A stretch of 64,000 nucleotides of DNA. Origin: Verrucomicrobiota bacterium (lineage in GTDB: Bacteria > Verrucomicrobiota > Kiritimatiellia > CAIVKH01). This document shows, one piece after another, positions 7,804-17,800 of the stretch. The number at the start of each line of letters is the position of its first letter. The first letter of the stretch is position 1. The notes under the pieces are model-generated. The model was not told the origin of the DNA. It made no database searches and saw nothing but the letters and a program-made list of their open reading frames with translations. Position numbers and translations under genes: made by a program. The DNA lies in the NCBI GenBank assembly GCA_024233345.1, contig JACKPT010000002.1:62001-126000 (forward strand). Direction: 5' to 3'.

Positions 7804-10472
7804 GTGAATTGCCCAAGCATTATGACCCCAAGGCCATCGAAGAGAAGTGGGGCACCTGGTGGGTGGACCGGAAGGTCTTTCATCGCACCCCGGAAGAGGG
7901 TGGGGACCCTTATTGTATTGTGATTCCCCCGCCCAATGTGACGGGTATCCTGCACATGGGGCATGCCTTAAACAATACCCTTCAGGACATCCTGATCCGG
8001 TGGCGCAGCATGCAGGGCCGGAACAGCCTGTGGATTCCCGGAACCGATCACGCGGGAATTGCCACCCAGAATGTGGTGGAGCGCGCGCTCAAACAGGAGG
8101 GCAAGACCCGGGATGATCTCGGCCGCGAGGCGTTTGTCGATAAGGTCTGGGAATGGCGCAAGGACTATGGTGGGACCATTATCCGCCAGTTGAAGAAACT
8201 TGGCTGTGCCTGTGATTGGGAGCGCGAGCGGTTCACCATGGACGAGGGACTCAGCAATGCCGTGCGTGAGGTGTTCGTCCGGCTTTATGACAAAGGTCTG
8301 ATTTACCGGGGCAAGTATATCATCAATTGGTGCCCCCGCTGTGAGACCGCTCTCTCCGATGAGGAAAGCGAGCACCAGAGCGTGAAGGGCAAGTTGTACC
8401 ATTTCCGCTATCCGGTGAAAGGCGAGGCGGGCCGGTTTGTCACCGTGGCCACCACCCGGCCGGAAACCTATCTCGGGGATACCGCAGTGGCGGTCAACCC
8501 GAAGGATGAGCGCTACGCGGACCTGGTCGGAAAGACCCTGCTGCTTCCGGTGCTGAACCGGGAAATTCCGGTGATTGCCGACGACTTTGTCGATCCAGCC
8601 TTTGGCACCGGGTGCGTCAAGGTGACCCCGGCCCATGATCCCAACGATTTTGGCATGGGGCAGCGGCACAACCTGCCGATGATCAATGTCATGACCGATG
8701 ACGGCCATATGAATGACGAGGCCGGTCCGTACCAGGGGTTGGAGCGGTTTGCCTGCCGCAAGAAGATCATGGAGGACATGGACGCGGCGGGGTTGCTCGA
8801 CAAGGTGGAGGACCATGACCATGCGGTGGGTCATTGCTACCGGTGTCATGCGGTGGTGGAACCCCGGCTTTCCCCCCAGTGGTTTGTGAAGATGAAGCCG
8901 CTGGCCGAACCGGCCCTGGCTGCGGTGCTGGACGGGCGCATTACCTTTTCCCCGGCACGATGGAACAAGGTCTACACCGAGTGGATGGAGAATATTCGTG
9001 ACTGGTGCATTTCCCGCCAGATCTGGTGGGGGCACCGGGTGCCGGTGTTTTATTGTGATGCCTGCCAGCACGAATGGGCGGATCGCGGGGAACCCGGCGC
9101 GTGCCCGCAGTGTGCTTCCACCGCCATCCGGCAGGATGAGGATGTGCTCGATACTTGGTTCTCCTCCTGGTTGTGGCCATTCAGTGTTTTCGGATGGCCG
9201 GAAGCCGGCAAGGATTTGTCCTTCTACTATCCGACCCATTCTTTGGCCACCGCCTCGGAGATCATCTTCTTCTGGGTGGCCCGGATGGTCATGGCGGGCT
9301 TTGAGTTCATGGGCGATATCCCGTTTCGCGAGGTGTATATTCACGGCACGGTACGGGACGACAGCGGCCGCAAAATGAGTAAAAGTCTGGGCAACTCGAT
9401 TGATCCCCTGGAAATCATTGAGGCATACAGCGCGGATGCCCTCCGCTTCAGTTTGATCATGCTGACTGCGACCGGACAGGATGTGTACGTCTCGAAGGAA
9501 AAATTTGAGATCGGCCGAAATTTCGGAACCAAGATATGGAACGCCGCGCGATTCATGCAGATGCATGCAGCGGATGTGGATCTGGATCCGCGCAGGTTGA
9601 ACCTGAAGCCGGAGTTGTGGTCTTCCGACGACTGGCACATTGTGGCCAAGGCTGAGGACGCGGCCAAGGCCGCCGAGGATTGCCTGGAGCGGTTCCGGTT
9701 CAATGACTACGCCCTCGCGGTCCATGACTTTATCTGGCACGAGTTTTGTGATTGGTATGTCGAGTATGCCAAGAAGCCGTTGAATGGGGAGGATGCGGCC
9801 GTCAAGCGCGAGGTACTGCAGGTCATGTACTACACCTTTTCCCGTGCGCTGCGGTTGCTGCATCCCCTGATGCCGTTTTTGACCGAGGAGTTGTGGCATG
9901 CCATGGGGTATGGTGAGGCGGACCGCTCCATCCTGCATGAAGCATGGCCCCGGGATCAGGAGAACCCGTTGCGGAACCTGGCTGAACCGCATGTGGTGTA
10001 TGTGGACCGGAAGCATCAATTGATTCGGGATGCCCGGACCCTGCGGAGTGATTATGATCTTGCCCCGTCCTTGAAGCTGCCGTTGATCATCAAACCGACC
10101 GATGCGGCGGAAGCCGACTTACTCAAGGCGGATGTCGAGGCCATCGCCGGGCTGGCCCGGGCGGAATCGGTTACCGTGGATGCGGGGTATGAACCGGAGC
10201 AGGTGATGCCTAGTGTGATCACCGCCCTCGGTACCGTCTATATGCCGCTGGCCGGCGTGGACCTTGAGGCGGAGGCGATCCGGTTGGGTGAGCGGTTGCG
10301 AAAAGAGCAGGAACTGTTTGCCCGCAGCGCGGCCAAGCTGGACAATGAACAGTTTGTCCAGCGGGCCAAGCCGGAGGTGGTGGAACAAGCCCGCGAGCAG
10401 CACCGGGAGATTGGTGAACGGGTCGCAAAACTGACCACCTTGATCGAGTCCCTGAAAAGCATGGGATCATGA
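7800..10472 (+). CDS. valS: valyl-tRNA synthetase
   Basis: ValRS charges tRNA-Val and edits misactivated threonine. The 890-residue class I enzyme has the HIGH-type signature in NVTGILHMGHALNNT (about residue 50) and the CP1 editing domain with TVATTRPETYLGDTAVAVNP. The KMSKS loop is at about residue 525 (GRKMSKSLGNSIDP), followed by an anticodon-binding region and a C-terminal coiled-coil arm from about residue 815. The start overlaps the cimA stop by 4 bases. Its place in an operon controlled by a Thr/Ile/Val-rich leader is notable. Confidence 0.97.
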   Translation: MSELPKHYDPKAIEEKWGTWWVDRKVFHRTPEEGGDPYCIVIPPPNVTGILHMGHALNNTLQDILIRWRSMQGRNSLWIPGTDHAGIATQNVVERALKQEGKTRDDLGREAFVDKVWEWRKDYGGTIIRQLKKLGCACDWERERFTMDEGLSNAVREVFVRLYDKGLIYRGKYIINWCPRCETALSDEESEHQSVKGKLYHFRYPVKGEAGRFVTVATTRPETYLGDTAVAVNPKDERYADLVGKTLLLPVLNREIPVIADDFVDPAFGTGCVKVTPAHDPNDFGMGQRHNLPMINVMTDDGHMNDEAGPYQGLERFACRKKIMEDMDAAGLLDKVEDHDHAVGHCYRCHAVVEPRLSPQWFVKMKPLAEPALAAVLDGRITFSPARWNKVYTEWMENIRDWCISRQIWWGHRVPVFYCDACQHEWADRGEPGACPQCASTAIRQDEDVLDTWFSSWLWPFSVFGWPEAGKDLSFYYPTHSLATASEIIFFWVARMVMAGFEFMGDIPFREVYIHGTVRDDSGRKMSKSLGNSIDPLEIIEAYSADALRFSLIMLTATGQDVYVSKEKFEIGRNFGTKIWNAARFMQMHAADVDLDPRRLNLKPELWSSDDWHIVAKAEDAAKAAEDCLERFRFNDYALAVHDFIWHEFCDWYVEYAKKPLNGEDAAVKREVLQVMYYTFSRALRLLHPLMPFLTEELWHAMGYGEADRSILHEAWPRDQENPLRNLAEPHVVYVDRKHQLIRDARTLRSDYDLAPSLKLPLIIKPTDAAEADLLKADVEAIAGLARAESVTVDAGYEPEQVMPSVITALGTVYMPLAGVDLEAEAIRLGERLRKEQELFARSAAKLDNEQFVQRAKPEVVEQAREQHREIGERVAKLTTLIESLKSMGS

Positions 10473-10483
10473 CGGAGAACACG

Positions 10484-12403
10484 ATGACCGAATCCTCCTC
10501 TTTTTACGTCACCACGCCGATCTACTATGTGAATGACAAGCCCCATATCGGGCATGCCTACACTACGATTCTCGCCGATGTCCTGACCCGGTACCAGCGG
10601 TTGCTGAAACGACCATCCTACTTTTTGACCGGGACCGATGAACACGGACAGAAAGTGCAGCGGGCCGCCGAGGCGAACGGAATCACCAGCCAGGAACAGG
10701 CCGATCGCACGGTGGTCCGGTTTCAGGAACTCTGGAAGCGGCTCGACATCACCCATGACGACTTTATTCGCACAACTGAACCGCGCCACAAGGAGGTGGT
10801 GCAGGAGATTCTCCAGGACCTCTATGATCGGGGGGAAATCTACAAGGCGGAGTATGATGGTCTGTATGATGTCACCAGCGAGACCTTTATCACCGAGAAG
10901 GATTTGCCGGAAGGCAAGACCGTGGATGAGCTTCCCAATATCATGCGGATCAAGGAGACCAACTACTTTTTCCGGATGAGCCACTATCAGGACTGGTTGA
11001 TTCAGTATATCGAAGACAATCCCGAGTTCATCCAGCCCGACTTCCGGCGCAATGAAACCCTGGGATTTCTTCGCAAACCCCTCCAGGACTTGTGTATTTC
11101 CCGACCGAAATCCCGGCTGAACTGGGGGATCGATCTGCCCTTCGATCCGGATTATGTCTGTTATGTCTGGTTCGATGCCCTGGTCAATTATATCAGCGCG
11201 ATTGGGTACCGCCGGGACGAGGCTCGATTCCAACAATGGTGGCCGGTGAATTATCACCTGATCGGGAAGGACATCCTGACCACTCATACCGTGTATTGGC
11301 CGACCATGCTGCAGGCGATGGGCCTGCCTCAGCCGAGGACAATCTTTGCCCATGGCTGGTGGCTGTTCGGCGACACCAAAATGAGCAAGTCACTCGGCAA
11401 TGTGGTGAACCCGATGGACTTGATCGACCAGCACGGGGTCGATGCCTTTCGCTACTACGTGATGGCGGAGATGACCCCGGGCCAGGATGCCAGCTTTTCC
11501 CACGACGGGTTTGTGCGCCGTTATAACGCGGACCTGGCCAATGACCTTGGGAACCTGCTAAGTCGGGTGGCCAGCATGCTGGGCCGTTACCACGAAGGCC
11601 GCATCCCCCCCCGTCCGGAAGCGCCGCAAGCTGGTTCACCGGAGGCGGAAGTGTGGGCTACCGTGCAGACGGCCGCCAACGAAATGATTGGGTCGCTTAA
11701 GACCATGCGAATCGACTTCGGCATCGCCCGGGTTATTGATGCAATCAAACACATCAACCGGTACCTGGAAATCAAACAGCCCTGGACTCTGGCGAAACAG
11801 CAGAAGACAGAAGCGTTGCACCAGACCCTGTATGTGGCGGCGGAGTGTCTGCGGGCAGCATCGGCCCTGTTGTATCCGGTCATGCCGGAGCGGATCGGGG
11901 CTCTCCGGCAAGCGCTCGGTATGGCGGACCGGGAGCCGGTCATTGACCGGGTCCGGGAATTTGGCGTGTTGGAACCAGGAACCGCCCTTGCCCTCGAAGG
12001 CGCTTTGTTCCCCCGCATCGACCGGAACCCTTCCGAGGCCCCCCCGGCTCCCGCCGCTCCAGAACCGGTCGATGAATCCAACCTGATCTCGATCGAGGAC
12101 TTCAAAAAGGTCGAATTGAAAACCGCGAAGATTCTTTCTGCGGAAGCGATGCCGGGTGCGGACAAGTTGCTCCTGCTGCAGGTGGCTTGTGGGGGGGAAA
12201 CCCGGCAGATTATCGCCGGAATCGCCAAGCACTATACCCCGGCCGACCTGGTGGGAAAAACCGTGGTCGTGGTTGCCAATCTCAAACCGGTCAAATTGCG
12301 TGGCCAGCTGTCACAGGGCATGGTGCTGGCCGCATCATCCGGTGAAGTCTTGAGCCTGATCAGTGTCGACCGCGAAACAGAGTCCGGAGCAATCGTGCGC
12401 TAG
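10484..12403 (+). CDS. metG: methionyl-tRNA synthetase
   Basis: MetRS charges initiator and elongator tRNA-Met. The 639-residue protein starts with FYVTTPIYYVNDKPHIGHAYT (HIGH-type motif), has the WWLFGDTKMSKSLGN loop, and ends with a tRNA-binding OB domain (Trbp111/EMAP-II type, from about residue 530: SIEDFKKVELKTAKIL). The knuckle region lacks the CxxC zinc pairs of the E. coli enzyme, so it belongs to the zinc-free subclass. I prefer the ATG at 10484, which has GGAG 6 bases upstream; the ATG at 10469 overlaps the valS stop and adds five residues. Confidence 0.95.
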   Translation: MTESSSFYVTTPIYYVNDKPHIGHAYTTILADVLTRYQRLLKRPSYFLTGTDEHGQKVQRAAEANGITSQEQADRTVVRFQELWKRLDITHDDFIRTTEPRHKEVVQEILQDLYDRGEIYKAEYDGLYDVTSETFITEKDLPEGKTVDELPNIMRIKETNYFFRMSHYQDWLIQYIEDNPEFIQPDFRRNETLGFLRKPLQDLCISRPKSRLNWGIDLPFDPDYVCYVWFDALVNYISAIGYRRDEARFQQWWPVNYHLIGKDILTTHTVYWPTMLQAMGLPQPRTIFAHGWWLFGDTKMSKSLGNVVNPMDLIDQHGVDAFRYYVMAEMTPGQDASFSHDGFVRRYNADLANDLGNLLSRVASMLGRYHEGRIPPRPEAPQAGSPEAEVWATVQTAANEMIGSLKTMRIDFGIARVIDAIKHINRYLEIKQPWTLAKQQKTEALHQTLYVAAECLRAASALLYPVMPERIGALRQALGMADREPVIDRVREFGVLEPGTALALEGALFPRIDRNPSEAPPAPAAPEPVDESNLISIEDFKKVELKTAKILSAEAMPGADKLLLLQVACGGETRQIIAGIAKHYTPADLVGKTVVVVANLKPVKLRGQLSQGMVLAASSGEVLSLISVDRETESGAIVR

Positions 12404-12617
12404 CCCGAACTCCGTTCCCGCAAAGATACAACCCCTGGGCTGAAGGTACAGAAAAGGTGTGTGGTGGGTCCGCATGGCACTTCGCGCCGCCCGCCAGGGG
12501 AATCGATACGGTTGACGATGGTCCGGAGGACCTTCCCGACCGGGTTGATTCACGCAGGCCCATCCCGCCGATGGTGTTTGCCATGCGCCCGATATTTTTG
12601 ATAAACACAACTCTACT

Positions 12618-13607
12618 ATGAATACAACAAATCAGGCACCTGGATCCCCGAGTGGATCCCCCCGGTCGGTATGGATCACCTTCACCCTGTTCTTCATCAC
12701 GGTCCTGGCCCTTGCCGTGGTGATTTATCTCATCGTGCAGCCGTCGGAGCAGCAGCGGGAAGTCATTTTGAATTTGGTCGAGTCGGCGCCGGATGAAGTA
12801 CCTGAAGTGAATGTCGGATCCATCATTGATCTTTCCGAGCAACCGGATGCCGCAGTGGTTCTTGGCGGTCGATATCGTGTGCAGATCCGTGAAAACTCCC
12901 GGGATGGTTCGTCCGGAATGGTGCGTATTGGCGGGATGATTACCTTTGTGGACGGGGCCGCTGCGGGCGATGATGCAGTGATTGAAATCACCCGGGTGCG
13001 GGCAACCACCGCACAAGCGGTGGCGCTGTCGGTGGAAAGCCGTGACACCCTATCCGCTCCGCCTCCGCGCCCCGCGCCGGTGTCCGCCCCTCGTTCCCCA
13101 TCCTTTTCCAGCGGCGGTATGGTGGGGGGAGTGCTGACCGGGGTGGTCAGTTACATCGGAAGCCGGGGTGATGGGGCGGTTAAGATCAATGGCAAGCCGG
13201 TCTATGTGAAGGGAGCCAGTGTTGTCAACCAGCAGGTTGTCTTCCGGGTCTCCCGTGAAGAAGATGCCTATGCGGTGGGCGACCTGGTGACCGTCCTCAG
13301 TGCCGATGCCGCGCCGGAGGCCTCGCCCCCGGTCATCGCTACCACGGATGAACCGGCTTCCGCCACGGGCGAGGATGGCCGCCCGGTCAAGGCTCCCCAT
13401 ATTCAGGTCGGCATGACCTATGAAACCGAGGTTACCGGGGTGGATCGATTCAATGAAGCCAATGGCATGACCCGGATTGATGATCTGGTCGTCATTATTC
13501 CCGATACCAAGGTGGGGGACCGGGTGAAGATTGAGATCACGGAGCGAAAGAACCGCTACGCGGTTTCCCGGGTGATCGAGTCGCTCGACTCGACGCCGGC
13601 GGAATAA
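12618..13607 (+). CDS. membrane-anchored protein with three TRAM-like domains
   Basis: TRAM domains are small beta-barrels that bind RNA or DNA. This 329-residue protein has one transmembrane anchor (about residues 18-42: VWITFTLFFITVLALAVVIY) and then three TRAM-like repeats. Repeat 3 is clearest (about residues 261-322: VGMTYETEVTGVDRFNEANG, RIDDLVVIIPDTKVGDRVKI, KNRYAVSRVIE). Repeat 2 (about 170-223) and repeat 1 (about 81-135) are weaker but keep the same pattern. Proline/serine-rich linkers separate them. It heads an operon with a NERD protein and ComEC, 15 bases before the next gene. The TRAM assignment is by pattern; no function is known for this arrangement. Confidence 0.72.
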   Translation: MNTTNQAPGSPSGSPRSVWITFTLFFITVLALAVVIYLIVQPSEQQREVILNLVESAPDEVPEVNVGSIIDLSEQPDAAVVLGGRYRVQIRENSRDGSSGMVRIGGMITFVDGAAAGDDAVIEITRVRATTAQAVALSVESRDTLSAPPPRPAPVSAPRSPSFSSGGMVGGVLTGVVSYIGSRGDGAVKINGKPVYVKGASVVNQQVVFRVSREEDAYAVGDLVTVLSADAAPEASPPVIATTDEPASATGEDGRPVKAPHIQVGMTYETEVTGVDRFNEANGMTRIDDLVVIIPDTKVGDRVKIEITERKNRYAVSRVIESLDSTPAE

Positions 13608-13622
13608 TTCCCGGCGACACTC

Positions 13623-14384
13623 ATGGCGCGCATTCTTTCAGACGAAACGTCGCTAACCCGCCGTAAAAAGCGGTTGCAGTCGGAGTCGGCCTATCTCCAT
13701 CGCCTGGTCGCAATCGAGGCGATTGTCGCTGGGGTTTGCTTGCTGGTCGGAGCGGTTCTGTATGTACTCAAGGACTCCCCGGCCCTGTTGTGGATCGGCG
13801 GCGCCATGGGCCTGCTGGCGTTGGGCCATTGGATCAAGGTTCGCCAGAACCAGCAGGACAGCCAATCCCTCGGCGTGGGGATTGAAGGCGAGGCCGAAGT
13901 GACCCGGAGGCTCGCGGAATATCTCGATCAGCGCCACTATCTGTTCAACGACCTGCTGATCAAGCATGGTCGCCGGAGTGCCCAGATTGATCATGTAGTG
14001 ATCGGCCCGGGCGGATTGTTTGTCATTGAGACCAAAAACTGGGGCGGCACCATCAAGGGGTTTGCCGACGACCAGGTGTGGCACCAGGAGAAGCGGAACC
14101 TGTCCCGGGTGGTAACCCTCCGGAATCCCGTACTCCAGAACCGGGACCACGCGGAGATTCTGTCCAAGGTCATGGAGAGCTACGGCATCCATTGGCCGGA
14201 TATTGTATCGGTGCTGGTCAACCGGAATCCCCGGGCTCGATTCATCATTGAGGGCATGCAGATTCCCGTGCTGGAGCCCGGTGAAGCCTGTGAGTGGATT
14301 GCCGGTTACCGGGGCGAGAAAACGTACAGCGATGCGGATATCGACGAGGTCGTAGCTTTGCTGCAGAAGGTCTCCCGCACATGA
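13623..14384 (+). CDS. membrane-tethered NERD (nuclease-related) domain protein
   Basis: NERD domains share a fold with restriction-type nucleases and are predicted to act on nucleic acids. This 253-residue protein has two transmembrane helices (about residues 28-50 and 55-73). Its NERD core follows: a GIEGEAEVTRRLAEYL helix, then SAQIDHVVIGPGGLFVIETKNWGG, which carries the D and ExK residues of the nuclease-like site (about residues 121-138). The rest of the domain includes VWHQEKRNLSRVVTLRNPV and VSVLVNRNPRARFI. It should sit on the inner membrane. The next gene starts inside its stop codon (ATGA), so the pair are translationally coupled. Confidence 0.85.
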   Translation: MARILSDETSLTRRKKRLQSESAYLHRLVAIEAIVAGVCLLVGAVLYVLKDSPALLWIGGAMGLLALGHWIKVRQNQQDSQSLGVGIEGEAEVTRRLAEYLDQRHYLFNDLLIKHGRRSAQIDHVVIGPGGLFVIETKNWGGTIKGFADDQVWHQEKRNLSRVVTLRNPVLQNRDHAEILSKVMESYGIHWPDIVSVLVNRNPRARFIIEGMQIPVLEPGEACEWIAGYRGEKTYSDADIDEVVALLQKVSRT

Positions 14385-14581
14385 GCCACCCGGTAGCGCG
14401 CATGCTCTTGATTGTTCTGAATACCATCGGGCTCGCCCTGTATATCTATTGGCTGGCCACCCGCGAGGACCTGATTCTGTATTCAACCGCCGGAGTGCTC
14501 TATCTCCTTCCCTGTGTTCCCTTCATCTTTGTGCTGATCGCAGCCTGGCATGGCAATCCGGTCAACGAGGATGAAGAGTAG
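14381..14581 (+). CDS. tiny two-helix membrane protein
   Basis: This 66-residue product starts at an ATG overlapping the NERD stop by 4 bases. It contains two hydrophobic helices (about residues 7-25 and 33-55) and ends with an acidic tail (NPVNEDEE). It resembles phospholipase-D N-terminal-like two-helix segments only in size and hydrophobicity, and I do not assign a function. Translational coupling to the NERD gene and location ahead of comEC suggest a small subunit of the same membrane assembly. Confidence 0.72.
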   Translation: MSHPVARMLLIVLNTIGLALYIYWLATREDLILYSTAGVLYLLPCVPFIFVLIAAWHGNPVNEDEE

Positions 14582-14613
14582 ATGGATGATCACCCCCAAC
14601 AAGAGGATCGCTG

Positions 14614-14835
14614 ATGAGTGACCGAATAGATGAAGGCTCGAAAACGCTGGCCAAGGTATTGCTCGCCTCGATGTTGATCGGGGTTGGCGTGGTGCTGGTT
14701 CACCCGGCCTATCGGGCCACCCTCCTTTCGATGTGGAAAGGCGATCTTTCCGCGTCTCCAATCTGGGAATCCAACCGTGACTATTACCCGATGAACAGCC
14801 AGGAAGTGGAAGCGTCCCGTGAATATTCAGAATAA
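14614..14835 (+). CDS. small single-pass membrane protein
   Basis: This 73-residue protein has one hydrophobic segment at about residues 11-31 (LAKVLLASMLIGVGVVLVHP) and a polar tail ending NSQEVEASREYSE. Its last 17 bases overlap the comEC start at 14819, and it begins 32 bases after the preceding small gene. No family is recognised. The coding call rests on the tight packing, the start codon and the clear membrane segment. Confidence 0.65.
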   Translation: MSDRIDEGSKTLAKVLLASMLIGVGVVLVHPAYRATLLSMWKGDLSASPIWESNRDYYPMNSQEVEASREYSE

Positions 14836-17800
14836 CATTATTGCCTTCTGCTATTGGTTTATTGCCGGTCTCATCGCTGCCATGCTCTGGCCGGTCGGTG
14901 CCTTTCAGGCGCCATGGCTGACCGCGCTCGCCGTGGGCTCCTTTCTTCCGCTGATCGCTCTGCTGCTCGCGATGATGCTCAAGGGGGTATCCCCCCGGAC
15001 GATCCCACGGGGCTTGTTGTGGGTCTTGATCGCCCTGCCCGCGCTGCTGTTGGGATACGCCCGATACAACGCGGCAAACCAGGTCCATGACGACTATCTC
15101 GGGCGTCTTTCGGTCAGCGAGGAGGGCGCCCTGAGTCTTGAACAGCAATTATCGGAAACCGCCCGGATGCGATTTGCCCTGGTGGAATCACCGGGACAGG
15201 ATCTCGCATTCCGCTTGATCGGGGAGCTGGAAGTCAGGACCACGGTCCTCGATGATCAGGGCCTGCCCACGTTGGCGGAAGGCGGTCTCTGGGAATTCCA
15301 TGCCCAGACCATGATCTATACCAGCGATGTGGTTCGCTTTGAAGCGGATGCCCCGGCTGGCACCGGTCAGACGTTGGACCAGCCCTTTTCCCGTATTCTC
15401 GGAATTCAGCTCCTGGAAGGGGATCCATCCGGAAAACTCGATGTCTACCAAATTGCCAACCATACCCGGTCTTTTGTGCGGGGACGTCGCATGCAATCGC
15501 CGGTCACCGTGCTGGGCCGGATTTCCCAGGATCCCCGGGTGTACTCATTCAAGACCGTCATCATGGTCAAACCTGCGTTCATTCAATACCCAGCCGGCGG
15601 AACCTTTTTCCCGGTTCACGGGGGCGAAATTCAGGTCACCATCAATCCCGATATGCCGGGCTATGAAAAGCTCGCCCGCACCGATGCCAATGGCGCGGAT
15701 GTGATGGTGTCGGGCGAGTTGACCTTTGCCCGCGGTCCCTCGAATCCCGGCGGATTCGATGCCGCACGCTTTTTGCAGAATTATAATATATTTGGCACGA
15801 TGTTTCTTTACTCGCCCCGGGGCAGCGATCCACTTCCCATTGCCATGATTGGCACCAAGGAGGGGGAGGTCAGGCAGGCGATGCCGCTGGTCCGGTTTTC
15901 TCTGGGCTTGCGGGACCAGGTATTGACGGTGATCAAACAGACCATGCCCTATCCCCAATCCGCATTCTTGGGGGGGGTGATCCTGGGACTGCGCTATGGA
16001 TTGCAGGGGGTTGAGTGGGATGCCGACCAGTCCGGTGATTCGGAAGAGGATTCCGGGCGACCGATGTCGACCACCATCGTTCAGGACTTCAAGGCTTCCG
16101 GGGTGAACCACGTACTCGCGGTCTCCGGTTTGCATGTGACAATTCTGACCGTGATGTTCCTGGCGATCTTCACCCTGTTCAAGTTGCCCCGGCAGGTGTT
16201 TGTCCCTCTGGTCATCCTGGCCCTGATCGTTTTTGCTGTCATCACCGGAGCCCGGCCTTCCACGTTGCGGGCGGTGATTATGAACAGCCTGTTTCTGCTC
16301 ACCTGGGCTTACCTGAACCAGGGGCTTCGCTCCTCGATTCTGTTTGGTGTTCCGGTTGCGGCGTTTTTGATTCTGATCCATAACCCGTTGGTCGTGGTCG
16401 ATCCATCCCTGACCTTGTCCTTTGGTGCGATTCTTTCGCTGGCCCTGCTGACCGGCCCCTTCCATGAAAAACTCCTGCACCTGCAGGGTTCGGTGTTTGT
16501 GGCTGCGGTTACCTTCGCGGTGGTGCTTTCGGTGGTGGCAACCGCCAATTGGTTCCTGATCACCTCCTGGCGATTTCTTCTACCTTTAGGGGTGTTGATG
16601 GTCCTCCTTTTCCGATGGATGGCGCCATGGTCGGGAACCGAAAAGGATCCCTTTGCCCGGCTCCGGTTTAGCGGAATACCCTCGACGGTAGGCGCCTTTC
16701 TTGCCGCCCAGCTTGCCATTCAGATTGGCATGATGATCCCCCTCTCGGCCTTTTACTTCAGCCGCTGGCCGTTTGCCGGAGCCTATGCGAACTTGATCGC
16801 GATTCCACTGATCGGCCTGGTGGTACAGCTTGGCGCCATCGGCGGTTTGCTGGGGTTGATTCCTGGGGTCGGGCCATTCATTGCCCTGATCCTCAATGCC
16901 GCGAACTGGCTCGGGGCCACCCTGTTTGTGGATGTCGCGCACTTTTTCGCCAAGTACTTTCCGTACCCGTTTGTGCATCGCCCCTCGCTGGGTGAGCTCT
17001 TCTTCTACTATGCGGTGGCCTCCGCATGGGTGTGGGCACCCCGTTGGTATCCGGGATTGAAAACCTGGTGTGCGACCAGGGGGGCCACCTCACCGTGGGC
17101 TCCGCGGGCGGTCAGTGCGGGGCTGATTGTCCTCTCCGGCCTTCCATTTCTGCTGGAAGGAAACCACGCGCGTGGCAAGAACGAGGCGATGATCGAAGTG
17201 CTGAGCATCGGATTCGGAAGCAGCATCCACGTGCATGCCCCGGATGATGGACATCTACTTCTGGATGTCGGTTATTCCCAGCAGGATCTTGCCCGGCGGA
17301 TCGATGCCGAATGGACGGTGCTGCCCTATCTGTCCCACATCGGGGTCAGGCATCTCGATGGACTGGTGCTGACCGGTACCGCGGCCGAACGGGTGGCCGG
17401 TACCTCCTACCTGCTTGATCATCTGCGGTGCGATCACCTGTGGATGCCCGATGGCCTGGCCCGGATGATGGCGAGGGAAGTGGCGTCGCCTTACTTGCAG
17501 GGCGATGGTGAGGAAGCCGGGATCGTATACCAGCGGTTGATGCGCCCGATTTTACCGGGGGTTCGTCCTCTGCCGACCGTGCTGGCTGCCCGCGCCCCTT
17601 CGGCCCAAACCTGGCTTGCCCACTCTGCAGTGAAGCCTTCGATTTACCGCGCAGGTGAGGTGTTGTATGACTCGGCGGTCGGGGAACCTTTTCAGGTGGT
17701 GATGCTCAAGGTGGGGGATCCATATGTGGATGCGGCCGGCGATGTGCACCAGGGCTCGGTGTTGCGGATCGACCATGGGTCCTTCCGGATGCTGGTGATT

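Noticed and set aside
7968..10019. 683-codon minus-strand open frame
   Set aside because: It is antisense to valS and is a codon-bias shadow.
12404..12617. Possible small structured RNA (SRP RNA or similar) after metG
   Set aside because: A GGTCC-GGA-GGACC hairpin is present, but the conserved SRP core sequence and a terminator are missing; it is left as plain intergenic DNA.
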